From Spongilla lacustris (lineage: Eukaryota; Porifera; Demospongiae; Spongillida; Spongillidae): DNA of 64,000 bases. The notes beneath the pieces were generated by a model. It was not told the DNA's origin and did not search any database. It saw only the letters and a program-made list of their open reading frames with translations. This document shows positions 1 through 12,050 of this stretch, one piece after another (the stretch's first letter is position 1; each line of letters opens with the position of its first letter). A program made the position numbers and the translations under genes. The stretch is taken from positions 62,001-126,000 of the forward strand of contig OX442432.1 of assembly GCA_949361645.1 (NCBI GenBank). The letters are read 5' to 3'.

Positions 1-1539
1 TTCCACCAGACACTCTTGTGACATGGTAGTTTCCAGGACACCATTTGCCAAACCCTCCACAAGCCAAGCAGGACCATTTAACCACAATGGTGTCTTCATT
101 AGTTCCTCTAAACTCATGCCTCTGGAAGGGATGTCCGCTGGGTTAGTGGTCCCTGGACAGTACCTCCACAGTTCTGTTGGTACAAGTTCCCGAATACTGA
201 TGACACGATTCTGGACAAACTGCTTCCATTCATGCTTCTGACCCTTGATCCAACAGAGTGCCACTTGTGAATCAGTATAGCATGTGGGTGGCTCTAGAAA
301 CATTTCAGGGCTCAGAGCCTTGGAAATTGTTGATATCAATCTGGCCAAGAGAAGAGCTGCAAGAAATTCAAGTCTTGGTATGGTTTCACTATGAACAGGG
401 GCAACCCTAGTCTTTGATGCTATGAAACGCACGACAGTTTCTTGAGGTGTTCGGATTTTCAAGTAGACCACTGCAGCATATGCACCAACAGATGCATCGG
501 AAAACCCATGTAGGCCATACTGTATTGACGACCTGTCAACCCCAGAAAGATAGAACCGAGGAATCTGAAGTGCTTTTACTTGCTGCAAATTATTAACCAA
601 TGATTCCCAACTTGACAACAAGACTCCAGTAAGTGCATCATCCCAGCCTATCTTTGCTTTACATAGCTTTTGAGCAAACATTTTGAGCTGCACTGTGGTA
701 GGTGAAATAATCCCTAATGGGTCGTAGATTCCAGCTGCGACACTGACTACATTCCTCTTTGTGGGATGCACTTCCTTTGCCAACCTTGAGACATGGCTAA
801 TGTCCACTAGAAGATTGTCGCTAGCAGGTTCCCACGGAATTCCAAGCACCTTATGAGTCAGTGAATGCGTTGAAGTGTCTCCAAGAATTGCCTTAGTATA
901 AGACTGGTCTTCCTCCATTATCAATGATTTCACTGTACTTTGACTACAAAACTGTTGTTCTTCATGATCGATTCTTGCCTGTAATGCAGCTGAACTGGAA
1001 ACGAACTTCCTCAAATTAAATCCTCCTGTAGCTAGCCTGTATTTAGACTTGCTGTACAGCTTGTATGCTTCAACATCATCATTTGCTCCATATGTTATGT
1101 CATCCACATACAGCGATCTTGTGAAGGTGTCAACAAATGATGGATCCTCCTTTCTGTATTTCTCAATGTGATGTTTAAGTGTTGCATTTAATAGAAATGG
1201 ACTCGCTGACACGCCAAACATTACACGCGTGAATCGAAGTACAACTACTCGCGGCAAATCCTTGGTGATATCTTGTATCCAAAGAAAACGTAGTACGTCT
1301 CTATCCTGCGCCGCTACTGAGACCATAAGAAAAGCCTTTTCAATGTCTCCGATCAATGCAGTGCTATGTATCCGAAAACGAAGAAGAATCTCAAGGATAC
1401 TTTGCCCAAAGTTCGGACCTGTATACAAACAATCATTTAAGGATGGACCACCCGATCTAGCAGATGCATCGTACACAATCCTTAGTTTTGTTGTGCTTTT
1501 GTCTCTTCGGATGATGGGATGATGTGGGATGTAGTGAGT
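1..1539 (-). pseudogene. Pao reverse transcriptase region, open at the window edge
   Basis: The frame is open from 1539 to base 1. It carries the finger motif LRIVYDAS, the VMFGVSASPFLL block and the catalytic YVDD (1099-1110), followed by a connection/RNase H-like region with KTRVAP and WRYCPGTTNPAD. The polymerase motifs are intact, although stops upstream would prevent a full polyprotein. The integrase would lie left of base 1. Confidence 0.85.
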
Positions 1540-1542
1540 TCA

Positions 1543-2490
1543 CCCAATTTCACTGTTCCAGGGTTCCTTGACAATTTCCACAATGCCATTGTTGATTTGT
1601 TCTCTAATGACTGTGTCATATTCTTTGAGGACTTGTGGATCTTGCTTGAGATGCCTCAGTAGGCCTCGCAATCTTGTTTCACTAAGCTCATAATTGTCAG
1701 GGAGTATTGTGTGTTCATCCTTCCAAGGTAGACGCACCTCATACCGCGTATTGTTGAAGATAATTCCTTCCATAAATTTCTCATACACAGAAGGCTCGTC
1801 TGAGACAATACCCAAAGACTCAAGATCCCAGAATCTTTTCAATACGCTGTCTAGATTGGTATCATTGCACTGGTTGGAAGACACATTCAGATGAAGCACG
1901 TGAGATGACTGAACAAGATTTATGGTAGTACTATCATTGACGGTTCCTTCTGCAGGTCCAGACAAAACCCATCCAAATCTTGTTTCGATAGCAGTTGGAC
2001 CGCTAACTCCACGCAGGATGTTTCCGGTCACCACTTGCCAATACTGATCAGATCCTATCAGGACGTTAATCTCCATATTATCACTACTGTGATGAACAGG
2101 ATCCGCCAGTTCCAGGTTTGACAGGTGTGGATAACGCTCGACTGCATATGAAATTGGTTGTCCTGATAGAGGCTCACAAATCAGAGGAACTGTCAAAAAC
2201 TGTAACTCCAGCAGGCTTTTGTTCTTTGTTCTCACAGCTACCCTAACAACATCGCAGGAACGCCGACATTCAACTGTTGCACCAAACGTTTTGATTAACA
2301 TGTTTTCAGTGCATTGAGAATCCAAAGACAGAGCTTCCTTCACTGATAGTGCCAGGTAGGACCGTTGGCTGCCGGTGTCAAGAATCATCCTAACTGGAAC
2401 GGAGCGTGATGGTACTTGAGGGTGATGCATTACAGTTCGTGCAGTTTGGAGTAGCACCGAAGTCCGGCCATCTACAAACATTGACACCAC
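1543..2490 (-). pseudogene. Pao aspartic protease (DUF1758-like) and linker to RT
   Basis: The retropepsin motif ILDTGSQRSY gives the catalytic Asp-Thr-Gly triad near residue 38, and IGSDQYW and TRFGWVLSG are typical of DUF1758. The segment ends at an in-frame TGA (1540-1542) directly before the conserved THYIPHHP block that opens the Pao reverse transcriptase, so one nonsense codon separates two parts of one polyprotein. Confidence 0.85.
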
Positions 2491-2499
2491 TGACGGTCA

Positions 2500-2757
2500 A
2501 GTATTCCTTGAACCACCATCAATTCCACCTTGCACTCCCCTTGTACCATTTTCACGCCCAGACACAGACAAAGGTGTAGGAGTGGCACCTTGACAAGGGA
2601 TCGAAGGATTTTTATTGCATACGCTACTGTGATGTCTGCCCTGGCATGTGGAGCATTTGGCACCAGATCGACAGTCTCTGCTCTTATGGAATTTCTTTAA
2701 GCACAAGAAGCATCTTCCTGCTTTCATAAGTATTTGTCGCCTAGTATCAACACACTG
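2500..2757 (-). pseudogene. Zinc-knuckle (CCHC) linker of the Pao polyprotein
   Basis: Two cysteine/histidine clusters, CFLCLKKFHKSRDC and CSTCQGRHHSSVC, fit CCHC nucleic-acid-binding knuckles. The frame is the same as the protease further left but is cut from it by TGA at 2497-2499. No separate start codon is expected, because this is an internal part of the polyprotein. Confidence 0.75.
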
Positions 2758-3623
2758 GTCACTATTCGACATGAATTTGCTGAATGGGACTGGCCACAAT
2801 ATACACATGCCGTGCTGAGCTCACTGGACAATAGCGCCGCCGCAGTGTGAAGTTCCTTAGATGCCTTCTTGGGTGCTCCTGATGAAGGCAGCGTAATTCC
2901 AGCACTAACACCTGCCCTTTCTCTGGCATCGATTTCATGCTCAATGACTTTCATGACTTCTTCCAAGTTCCACTTGTCATCCTTAATCTTGCGACTGACA
3001 ACAAGCCTGAGATCCTGTGGAAGCTTGCTCATCATGATGGATGACAATAAGCAGCCATATGATGAAGATGAAACCCCTAAAGACTTTAAACTTCGCACAT
3101 TGGATTCCACTTGGTCACATAACCCTCGCAAACTCTTGATATCGTATGATGTGACAGGTTCAAGGTTCAGGAGTTGATCCATGTGCTTGTTTACTATTTG
3201 CAGCGGATTTCCAAATCTTTTCTTCAGCAAAGCTACTGCCTCTTCATAGTTCAACGAGGTCACGGATAATCCTGCAATGGTTTCTGCTGCAGTCTTCTCA
3301 ACAAGAGATGTCAAGTAATTAAACTTGTCGACAGCACTGCGCTCTGGATTGAGGTCGATAGTAGACTCATAGGAGTCCCAAAACGTTATCCAATTCGTTA
3401 TGTCCCCATTGAATTTCCTCAGTGTCAACTTTGGTAATTTGATTCTTGGTCGAGTGTTGTGTCCATAGTTGCTTTGAGACTCACAAGCTTCAATAGATAG
3501 GTTCGTTGGAGAGGCAATCATTTCACGATTTACTTGCGAGTATCCTGCTACTTCAGCCCATGGTTCAGCTTTAAATTCAGATCTAACCACGAATCGCTGA
3601 GCGGCTGGTCTGTTCACTTCCAT
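2724..3623 (-). pseudogene. Pao gag core (DUF1759-like)
   Basis: A 299-codon stretch carrying the DUF1759 signature: LPKLTLRKFNGD, then a WITFWDSYES block and VALLKKRFGNP. This domain forms the capsid-like core of Pao elements. The frame runs into the start of the zinc-knuckle region (CVYCGQSH) and then loses register near 2755-2765, where the downstream knuckle continues in another frame. A programmed frameshift is possible, but the two nearby in-frame stops make random decay more likely. Confidence 0.85.
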
Positions 3624-3632
3624 TTGCGATTA

Positions 3633-4082
3633 CCTGCTCTTGTCCGAACATTCCTGATTGACGGCTTTCTGATTGTCGCCCACCCGGAGACGATGGACGG
3701 TTTTCTGGTTGACGCACACCCGGAGACAATGGACGGTTTCTGGTTGACGCACACCCGGAGACGAAGGACGGCTTTTCGACTCTTTCAGCACTCTTTCAAG
3801 GTCTATCAACGCCAGCTGTAACCTTTCTGCATATTCGTCAGCCTTTTGAATCTCCTCCACTACGTCGTCATCTGCAACAGTCAGTTCCAGAATTTCACTG
3901 TCCAACGTACGGAGTACTTGTAATTTCTCCTTTAGCGCATTGTCTTGTTGCCTTGCCTTGGATAGTTTGCGTTCCGGGTCGTCTGAACCCTCCATATTTT
4001 CATACACTTGGGAAATAATGCGACATACCGACGCTCTGTGGCCTGCACGCACTCGTCGTTTTCGCGAGAGCTGCTCCTCCAT
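3633..4082 (-). pseudogene. Pao gag N-terminal coiled-coil segment
   Basis: About 150 codons, charged and heptad-like, with the pattern typical of the Pao gag N-terminus: a basic start, then alternating acidic and leucine-rich stretches ending near a LALIDLERVL motif. It is in the same frame as the DUF1759 part downstream and is separated from it only by a TAA at 3630-3632, so the two were probably one gag protein. The C-terminal end contains three copies of a 35-36 bp repeat (unit starts at 3681, 3717 and 3752 on the plus strand). One unit is a base shorter, so the repeat itself changes frame. Confidence 0.75.
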
Positions 4083-4139
4083 TTCCGCTCGACCCTGAAG
4101 TCCCGGCTCGAAGGACCATGTACGAAATCAAACAAATCT

Positions 4140-6900
4140 GCCCGTCCCTCAGAGCGACGTTCTACGAGAGCGCGCGTGCCTCACGATTCCTTTCCCACAC
4201 AATGTATAATTAATAATCAAATACAATAACAGATCGCGTGAGCAAAATTACTTAACGTCATCAATGTTCCGTACATGCGCGTGTGTGGCGTTGTCGGCTG
4301 GCTTCGGATAGAAGGGGAGGGATGGATGCGACATTGCTTAACCAAAAAAAAACAATAAAAGCAAAGTCCATTTGTTACGTAACCGCCCCATCTAGCCGAC
4401 GAAAAGAAAGGTTAAAAGACAGGGTTTGTGGTGTGCGCATGCAGTAGGCTGTGACACATAAATTAACTGACTTGTATTAATGACGTCATGCATGTCGTAG
4501 TATGTAAATAAGATGCAAAGTCCGTTGGTTACGTAACAAAGTGCAAACATGAAGTTCTTAAGGCTGGCAGTGCATCCCTCAGTCTGTTGAGGGGGTTCTC
4601 TTCACTGCATGGTCGTGAATCTGTCTTTAATGACATATTTTAGTATGACTGCTTGTATAGATTACACACACGTTAATGGGTAATATCTTTAGGCTGTACA
4701 AGGCGTATATGTATCCTACCTCTGATGATGATTTTTAATTTGGACCTCCTTTTTAATACTATATATTGCCACTGCCCTGGCCAGTTATAAGGCCTGCATA
4801 CACCAAAATCTGTGACACTCATGCATATGAAAGTAATTATACATTGTGTCAATCATCTTATTTGTAACATGTGTGCTTCTGTACATCAGATGAGTTAAAC
4901 GGCGTCATTCTCTGCATGCAGTAACATATATGCACATTGCAAAGGCACTGTAATATGTACAATGCACAAAACAATGATCTGACTCTTATGCGGGTAGAGA
5001 AGAATCAATCTTTCTGCACATGGCATGCAAAACACAAGTTGCAGGCAACGACACATGCAAACTGCTCTCCGCAACTTGAGCACTTTGTAACAGTATATAT
5101 TCCAGAGCCATCCCTAGTAGAGTAAGGGCTGAACTTGCACTAATAATATTATAATTCGGTATAATAATTATTATCATCATTGAAATACTCTATAACGATT
5201 GCGATACAACGTAAATACAAGTTTTGTATTACATATAGTAACGATACATCAATGTACAATGTATAATATATAAAAATACCCAAAGGAATAAATAACATAT
5301 ACTCTATAGCATATGCATGCACACTCGTACATATATAGCACATACAAATTCTACATAAGCTGATGTGGGTAGTCCAGCCCCATCATCCATGCATGTGCAC
5401 TGCACTTATCCATTTTCACTCTGCTTCCTCTTATGCACAGAATTGTGGCTCTTAGTACAGCAAATGCCAACGTCGCCCTTACACCGTCCAGTCAATTCAC
5501 TTGGTGGTTTTTTCCCCCTGCACTTCTATGCTATTGCTTTATATGACAGAGCGTGGACACCATCAACATATACATATGTATATTATATATATATAGCACA
5601 CAAAAATCTTCTTTTTTAAAAAAAAAACAAATATATAATATTCATTGTGATACAACATCAATTCTGAAAAAGAAAACATACAACACATAAATGATATACT
5701 TTATACACAGGGTTATATACACTGTAAAAATTACAAGCTGCCCAATTCAGAGGCTGCATGCATTGCAGTGCTGTAGTGCAATGGACACTCTGGAGAAGGA
5801 ATAAAAGGAGTCCCAATTGCAATTGGTACAAAAATGGTTGGTTTTGGGCAGCCAGCTAGAGTATATATATACAAAAATAATTATTATATATACATTTGTA
5901 ATTGTATTTATACAATTGTATGTGATTGGGACCAGCAGTTTCCACGATATTTGCGCCGCATATATTTTCATAATTACATATATTAAAATGTTGCATGGCC
6001 TTACGGATATAAATTCACTTTGTTTGAATCAATTTAAGGTATTCTTGCATGTTGTGCCCGCTTGTTTATAATTTTGTATATTAGGCAATTATGCAGCACG
6101 ATTATATACAATTAAAATCGTGCATATATTCATGTCTTCATATTCGTTCTATAGACGCGGGAATAATAGCTCAGGCCAGCTCATATACATATTATAATTA
6201 AATATACATTATATATATATGCGACCCGCGCTATTATATACGCATGCATGCACATGATTGCCTGTTGTGCATGCATGCATTCACACAAAGGTTGCCATAT
6301 ATATATACATATTATATCTCAATCGGCATTCAGCCTTTGCGATTATTATATAAAATTATAATTATAATCATATTTATTTCTGACAATCACTCGTCGTTAG
6401 ACTTTATACGCGATGCGAACGCATGCATGCATCAACGCAAAGGTTGCATTGCATGCCACTATATGTTACAATCGGCATTCAGCAGTGCTCTCCTGTCACG
6501 TGCATGCCATTATTGTACATTAATTGTGACAATTTATTCATTACACTTTATGCGCATGCCCGTGCATGCCAAACCTATATAACCAATATTCATATGCAAT
6601 TGTGGTGGCGCCAATGCGCCGCTCGCGACCGCAACGCACATCAGTGCAAACTTAGCCGCAGCTAGCTACATGGGTATGGCCCGCGCGATGTGAACTCTCC
6701 CACATTGCCATTGTTTGGCAACACAAACAGGAATAACCAAGGTTGCAGGCTGCCCCGGCTCGGAAAGTAAGATGCCGTCTATATCTATACAGCTTGGCAC
6801 TGCATGCATGTATTTAGACGCTTACCACGCGGCTTATATGGGAAAACACAAAACAAAATGGTAAGTCAACCCACCCCCCCCCCTACACCACCACCACCAC
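4140..6900. other. AT-rich intergenic DNA, no gene seen
   Basis: No convincing reading frame. The stretch has many alternating TA/CA runs and repeated ATGCAT/GCATGC palindromes (for example around 5315, 5390, 6240-6280, 6420 and 6560). The Pao 5' LTR and leader should lie at its left end but could not be bounded. At 6885-6920 there is a short CCA/CAC-rich simple repeat. Confidence 0.6.
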
Positions 6901-6924
6901 CACCACAACCACCACGTGTTATGC

Positions 6925-9606
6925 GGACTTTTGCACGGTCCTCTGAAATATTACGCTACAGACTACAACATACAAATCCACGGTAGGCAAATGGTTACAC
7001 GTCAAGAAACCTAAATTTCCAACGATGTTACTAGTTAGGGAGGTCGGATCTATCCCGTGGAACAGTATGGGATTGTCTATGGGATTTCACTGTACTTGCA
7101 GGAACCGGACCCTCCATGCAACCTTCAATATAGGGGTCTGTCGCTATGCACACGTGCCTCGCGGATGGTTTGGGCAGGTTTCCCTATAAATTCAGACTTT
7201 TCTCTTGTGATCAGAAGCTAACCTGCACCCCGCCCCCTTTCTCTCTGGAGCGTAAAATGCATACTTTTACTTTTTAGTACTAAGCATGGACCTGGCAGAA
7301 TGAAAAACTAGTCCATTGGCACAAGGCAATATGCAGAATGGGTTCCAAATGGCTTTGCACATTCCTGGGAGTATATTTTGCCACCTTCTACCTCTTTGCT
7401 TCACAAAAGCCATAGACTCCACGTACTTGTACAACAGGACACATCTCCCGTTTAGAGGGCGGCACGACCTCGGCTTTTCCGGTTTCTTACTCTGCAATCA
7501 TTTGACCAATTTTTGAACTCTGTACGGTGTCTAGGGTGTATTCGCTCAGAGGACCGTACGTCGCCAAAGTGGACGACCCGAGGTTAATCAGTATGGCATT
7601 TTCTATGGGAAGGCGGAGTCAGCCACATCCCCCTATTCTTTCAAAGAACAGGAGACACACGCCTCCCTCCTACGCACATACATTGTCCCATAGACCGGTG
7701 TTCTGAGGTGTGCTACTTGGAGACATACGGTCCTCAGTCATAACACGATGCAGATTTGACGACATGATTCAGCGGTAGGCAACTGGTTACACTTTAGGAA
7801 ACCGCATTTCTCAAGGACGTTACTACTTGGGGAGGTCCGATATATGTCGTACAACTGCATGGGAATAAGTATGGGGTTTGACTGGAAATGCTCCTAGCGG
7901 GGCCGTGCAACCTTTGGACGAGGGTCCAACTCGATGCACACGTCCCCCTTGGATGGTTAGGCCGGGTGTCCATTTTATAACTCACTCTTTTCATGCGAAC
8001 AAAGCTAGCATGCACCCCGCCCCCTTTCTCTGTGGAGCGTGAAATGCGTACTTTCACTTTTTTAGTACTAAGCATGGTCCTGGAAGAATGACAAACGAGT
8101 CCATTTTCACATGGCAATATGCAGAATGGGTTCCAAATGGCTTTGCACATTCCTGGGAGTATATTTTGCCACCTTCTACCTCTTTGCTTCACAAAAGCCA
8201 TAGACTCCACGTACTTGTACAACAGGACACATCTCCCGTTTAGAGGGCGGCACGACCTCGGCTTTTCCGGTTTCTTACTCTGCAATCATTTGACCAATTT
8301 TTGAACTCTGTACGGTGTCTAGGGTGTATTCGCTCAGAGGACCGTACGTCGCCAAAGTGGACGACCCGAGGTTAATCAGTATGGCATTTTCTATGGGAAG
8401 GCGGAGTCAGCCACATCCCCCTATTCTTTCAAAGAACAGGAGACACACGCCTCCCTCCTACGCACATACATTGTCCCATAGACCGGTGTTCTGAGGTGTG
8501 CTACTTGGAGACATACGGTCCTCAGTCATAACACGATGCAGATTTGACGACATGATTCAGCGGTAGGCAACTGGTTACACTTTAGGAAACCGCATTTCTC
8601 AAGGACGTTACTACTTGGGGAGGTCCGATATATGTCGTACAACTGCATGGGAATAAGTATGGGGTTTGACTGGAAATGCTCCTAGCGGGGCCGTGCAACC
8701 TTTGGACGAGGGTCCAACTCGATGCACACGTCCCCCTTGGATGGTTAGGCCGGGTGTCCATTTTATAACTCACTCTTTTCATGCGAACAAAGCTAGCATG
8801 CACCCCGCCCCCTTTCTCTGTGGAGCGTGAAATGCGTACTTTCACTTTTTTAGTACTAAGCATGGTCCTGGAAGAATGACAAACGAGTCCATTTTCACAT
8901 GGCAATATGCAGAATGGGTTCCAAATGGCTTTGCACATTCCTGGGAGTAAATTCCGCCACCTTCTACCTCTTTGCCTCACGAAAGCCATAGACTCCACGT
9001 ACTTGTACAACAGGACACATCTCCCGTTTAGAGGGCGGCACGACCTCGGCTTTTCCGGTTTCTTACTCTGCAATCATTTGACCAATTTTTGAACTCTGTA
9101 CGGTGTCTAGGGTGTATTCGCTCAGAGGACCGTACGTCGCCAAAGTGGACGACCCGAGGTTAATCAGTATGGCATTTTCTATGGGAAGGCGGAGTCAGCC
9201 ACATCCCCCTATTCTTTCAAAGAACAGGAGACACACGCCTCCCTCCTACGCACATACATTGTCCCATAGACCGGTGTTCTGAGGTGTGCTACTTGGAGAC
9301 ATACGGTCCTCAGTCATAACACGATGCAGATTTGACGACATGATTCAGCGGTAGGCAACTGGTTACACTTTAGGAAACCGCATTTCTCAAGGACGTTACT
9401 ACTTGGGGAGGTCCGATATATGTCGTACAACTGTATGGGAATAAGTATGGGGTTTGACTGGAAATGCTCCTGGCGGGCCCTGCAACCTTTGGACGAGGGC
9501 CCTACCCGATGCACACGTCCCCCTTGGATGGTTAGGCCGGGTGTCCATTTTATAACTCACTCGTTTCATGCAAACAAAGCTAGCATGCACCCCGCCCCCT
9601 TTCTCT
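6925..9606. repeat. 788-bp tandem array, about 3.4 copies
   Basis: The same landmark (a sequence starting at 7329) recurs at 8117 and 8905, an exact 788-bp period. Units 2 and 3 are nearly identical, the left unit (from about 6925) is clearly diverged, and the array stops about 9606 inside a fourth unit. Each unit carries inverted copies of GAGGACCGTA (for example about 8337 and 8515). Each unit also contains a minus-strand frame of up to 163 codons (7794-8285, 8582-9073). Because the units are so alike, its conservation says nothing about coding. Confidence 0.9.
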
Positions 9607-9700
9607 ATGAACCATCACGTGATACTATTCGTGCACACAGATCTCTTCTTATTTGCAATTTCATTGCAACTCTCTGCAGCTGCATAAGTCTACCCTAACC

Positions 9701-10605
9701 CTAGTGCTGCTAATGTTATTTCTAACGTTACCGTTTAGGCGAGTTTGTATGGCGCGCGAAGCGCCAAGTACGGCGCAGAAGGCGCCTCGTCCGCGAAGCG
9801 GACTCGGGACGAGGCTGTTCAATTTTTTTCGGGTGCCCGTTTTTTTAAATGAAGAGTGTCTGGTCGGCACCCGGGGTGTAATTTGACCCCGGATTTGGCT
9901 TTCGGGTGGAAATTTGACCCCTAACTTGCAGGACAGCCTTGGGGGAACAGCCTTGTCAACATTTTTACCCTAAACACTTTAATATCCTAGTGCTGCTAAT
10001 GTTATTTCTAACGTTACCGTTTAGGCGAGTTTGTATGGCGCGCGAAGCGCGAAGTACGGCGCCAAAGGCGCCTCGTCCGCGAAGCGGACTCGGAACGAGG
10101 CTGTTCAATTTTTTTCGGGTGCCTGTTTTTTTTAAATGAAGAGTGTCTGGTCGGCACCCGGGGTGTAATTTGACCCCGGATTCGGCTTTCGGGTGGAAAT
10201 TTGACCCCTAACGTGCAGGACAGCCTTGGGGGAACAGCCTTGTCAACATTTTTACCCTAAACACTTTAATATCCTAGTGCTGCTAATGTTATTTCTAACG
10301 TTACCGTTTAGGCGAGTTTGTATGGCGCGCGAAGCGCGAAGTACGGCGCCGAAGGCGCCTCGTCCTCGAAGCGGACTTGAGACGAGGCTGTTCAATTTTT
10401 TTCGGGTGCCTGTTTTTTTTAATTGAAGAGTGTCTGGTCGGCACCCGGGGTGTAATTTGACCCCGGATTCGGCTTTCGGGTGGAAATTTGACCCCTAACG
10501 TGCAGGACAGCCTTGGGGGAACAGCCTTGTCAACATTTTTACCCTAAATACTTTAATATCCTAGTGCTGCTAATGTTATTTCTAACGTTACCGTTTAGGG
10601 TGCAA
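9701..10605. repeat. 287-bp hairpin-rich tandem array, three units plus 45 bp
   Basis: Units start at 9701, 9987, 10274 and 10561 (the last is truncated). Each has three consecutive small hairpins with purine-rich triloops, in unit 2 for instance about 10038-10051, GGCGCCAAAGGCGCC at 10058-10072 and GTCCGCGAAGCGGAC at 10075-10089. A further potential stem GGGGTGTAATTTGACCCC follows. Units differ by a few substitutions, some of which disturb a stem. Confidence 0.9.
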
Positions 10606-12050
10606 ACGGACACCGGATTCGGAGTCGCGGTGGAATTCTGAGCCGGCGCAGTCGGCGCTTCGCGTCTCCCCCAAACCCCAAACCCCAAGCGCCAATTTTA
10701 AAATCCTAACAGTCACATTGGCACGTGACAATCAGAGTCACTACTTGATCTAAGACCAAATTAAACTAGTCACTACTTGACCTTAACCTTTAATCTATTT
10801 TCATCCTCAATTCAGGATGGAAATCCTGAATTAAGCATTACTTTACGCCGCTCGTATCACTAACGGTATTGATTTTTTTTTGCTATTTAGCTTCTATAGG
10901 CTTTCATCTAAACAGCGCTATCCATTTTAGTCGTTCCAATCTTTATATCTTTTTGAAATAACAATGTTTAGGCTTAGTTTCCTTTTTCGTTCACAAATAA
11001 TGCCGCGGTTACCATCAAAGTCAGGTATAAAGTTGAGGAAAGAGCAGGAAGCTTACTTTCAAGATAGAAATTGTTAAAAGATCTGTAAGGAGCCATATAA
11101 GCAAATTCAAGAATATGGGATACAGGAGTTAAGAGCTTCGAATTAACTCAAGGCGGACTAAGCGAAGCGAGTCAATACAAGTGGTACGATGGTTAGTCTC
11201 TGCAAAATAAAAATTAAAATGCATCTCTGTCGTTGAGAGCGATGCAGAAATACCCACTGGCATTGGTAGAAATGCTGTCACCAGTACTGTTGGGGCATAA
11301 AAAGAAAGCGGGGATGCTCGGACAGTGATCATAAATTACACTTTTCTATTATTTTGTGTACAAGTTTGATAAAAATACAATTTCTACCAAGAGTCTGGAG
11401 GTGCTACCACCAATAAGAATAAAATTGATATGTTCAATGCTCTTTGTACGCATTCCAAACTATAAATTTCTAATCGTTTAATTTATGTAGGCAAGAGCAA
11501 CGAAATGTGCTAATGCATCCTTGAAGTTTGGGCAGCTTTCTAGATGATTAAAATTATTTTATGCTTATAGAATGTGTGCACCATTGGTGACCAAATTGCA
11601 ATGAAGTAGGAGAAGTCACATTCAGAAGTAATGGTATGGGTCCGTGCCAGAATAGCTTTTGCTATTTTACGTGCAACAAACCTTTGCTTGCGTGGATCCC
11701 GGGTAAAATGGAGAAGTGGACATGGCATGGACGACGGAGCAGGCCTACCCCATTTCCCTTGATGTGGTTTTATGTGTTAATCTTACAACAATTTCAATTT
11801 TATTTTATTTATATTTTATTTTGTATGTATGTATGTATTAATGTAATATTCTCTTGGTGAAACAAAGAGCTTCTATCTTTTTATAATTTTAATTTTCACT
11901 GCAATGGTTGGTATAAACGGAAGAACTCATTATCCTGAATTCAGGATTGGTAAAATCCTGAATTAAGGATCGGTTCATGCAGATTAAAGATTACAGACCC
12001 GTAGAAATGAAACTAGAGTCACTGCCAAGGTGATCTAAGCTAGATGTAAT
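10606..12050. other. AT-rich spacer with two related near-palindromes
   Basis: No gene is supported. Two clusters built on ATCCTGAATT / AATTCAGGAT occur at about 10812-10837 and 11934-11972. A short GTCACTACTTGA repeat lies at 10738 and 10771. The interval between the two clusters (about 1.1 kb) could be a decayed mobile element, but no flanking duplication was seen. Confidence 0.4.

Larger units (their letters stand above)
1..4082 (-). mobile_element. Decayed BEL/Pao-type LTR retrotransposon, 5' two thirds
   Basis: Reading leftwards the element shows a coiled-coil gag N-terminus, a DUF1759-type gag core, CCHC zinc knuckles, a DUF1758-type aspartic protease and a reverse transcriptase, which is the BEL/Pao order. 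The rest of pol (RNase H, integrase) and the 3' LTR lie beyond base 1. The copy is broken: an in-frame TAA at 3630-3632, a frame change near 2755-2765, and in-frame TGA codons at 2497-2499 and 1540-1542. The 5' LTR should lie right of about 4100, but I could not define its ends. The family call rests on recognised domain signatures; age and activity are inference. Confidence 0.9.

Noticed and set aside
1540..2499. TGA codons read as selenocysteine in the Pao polyprotein
   Set aside because: Retrotransposon decay explains them. The first position is not cysteine in the family, and no SECIS-like structure was sought or expected.
7794..9073. 163-codon frame in the 788-bp units as a gene family
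   Set aside because: Copies 2 and 3 are nearly identical as DNA, so conservation is uninformative. The first unit has only a shortened version.
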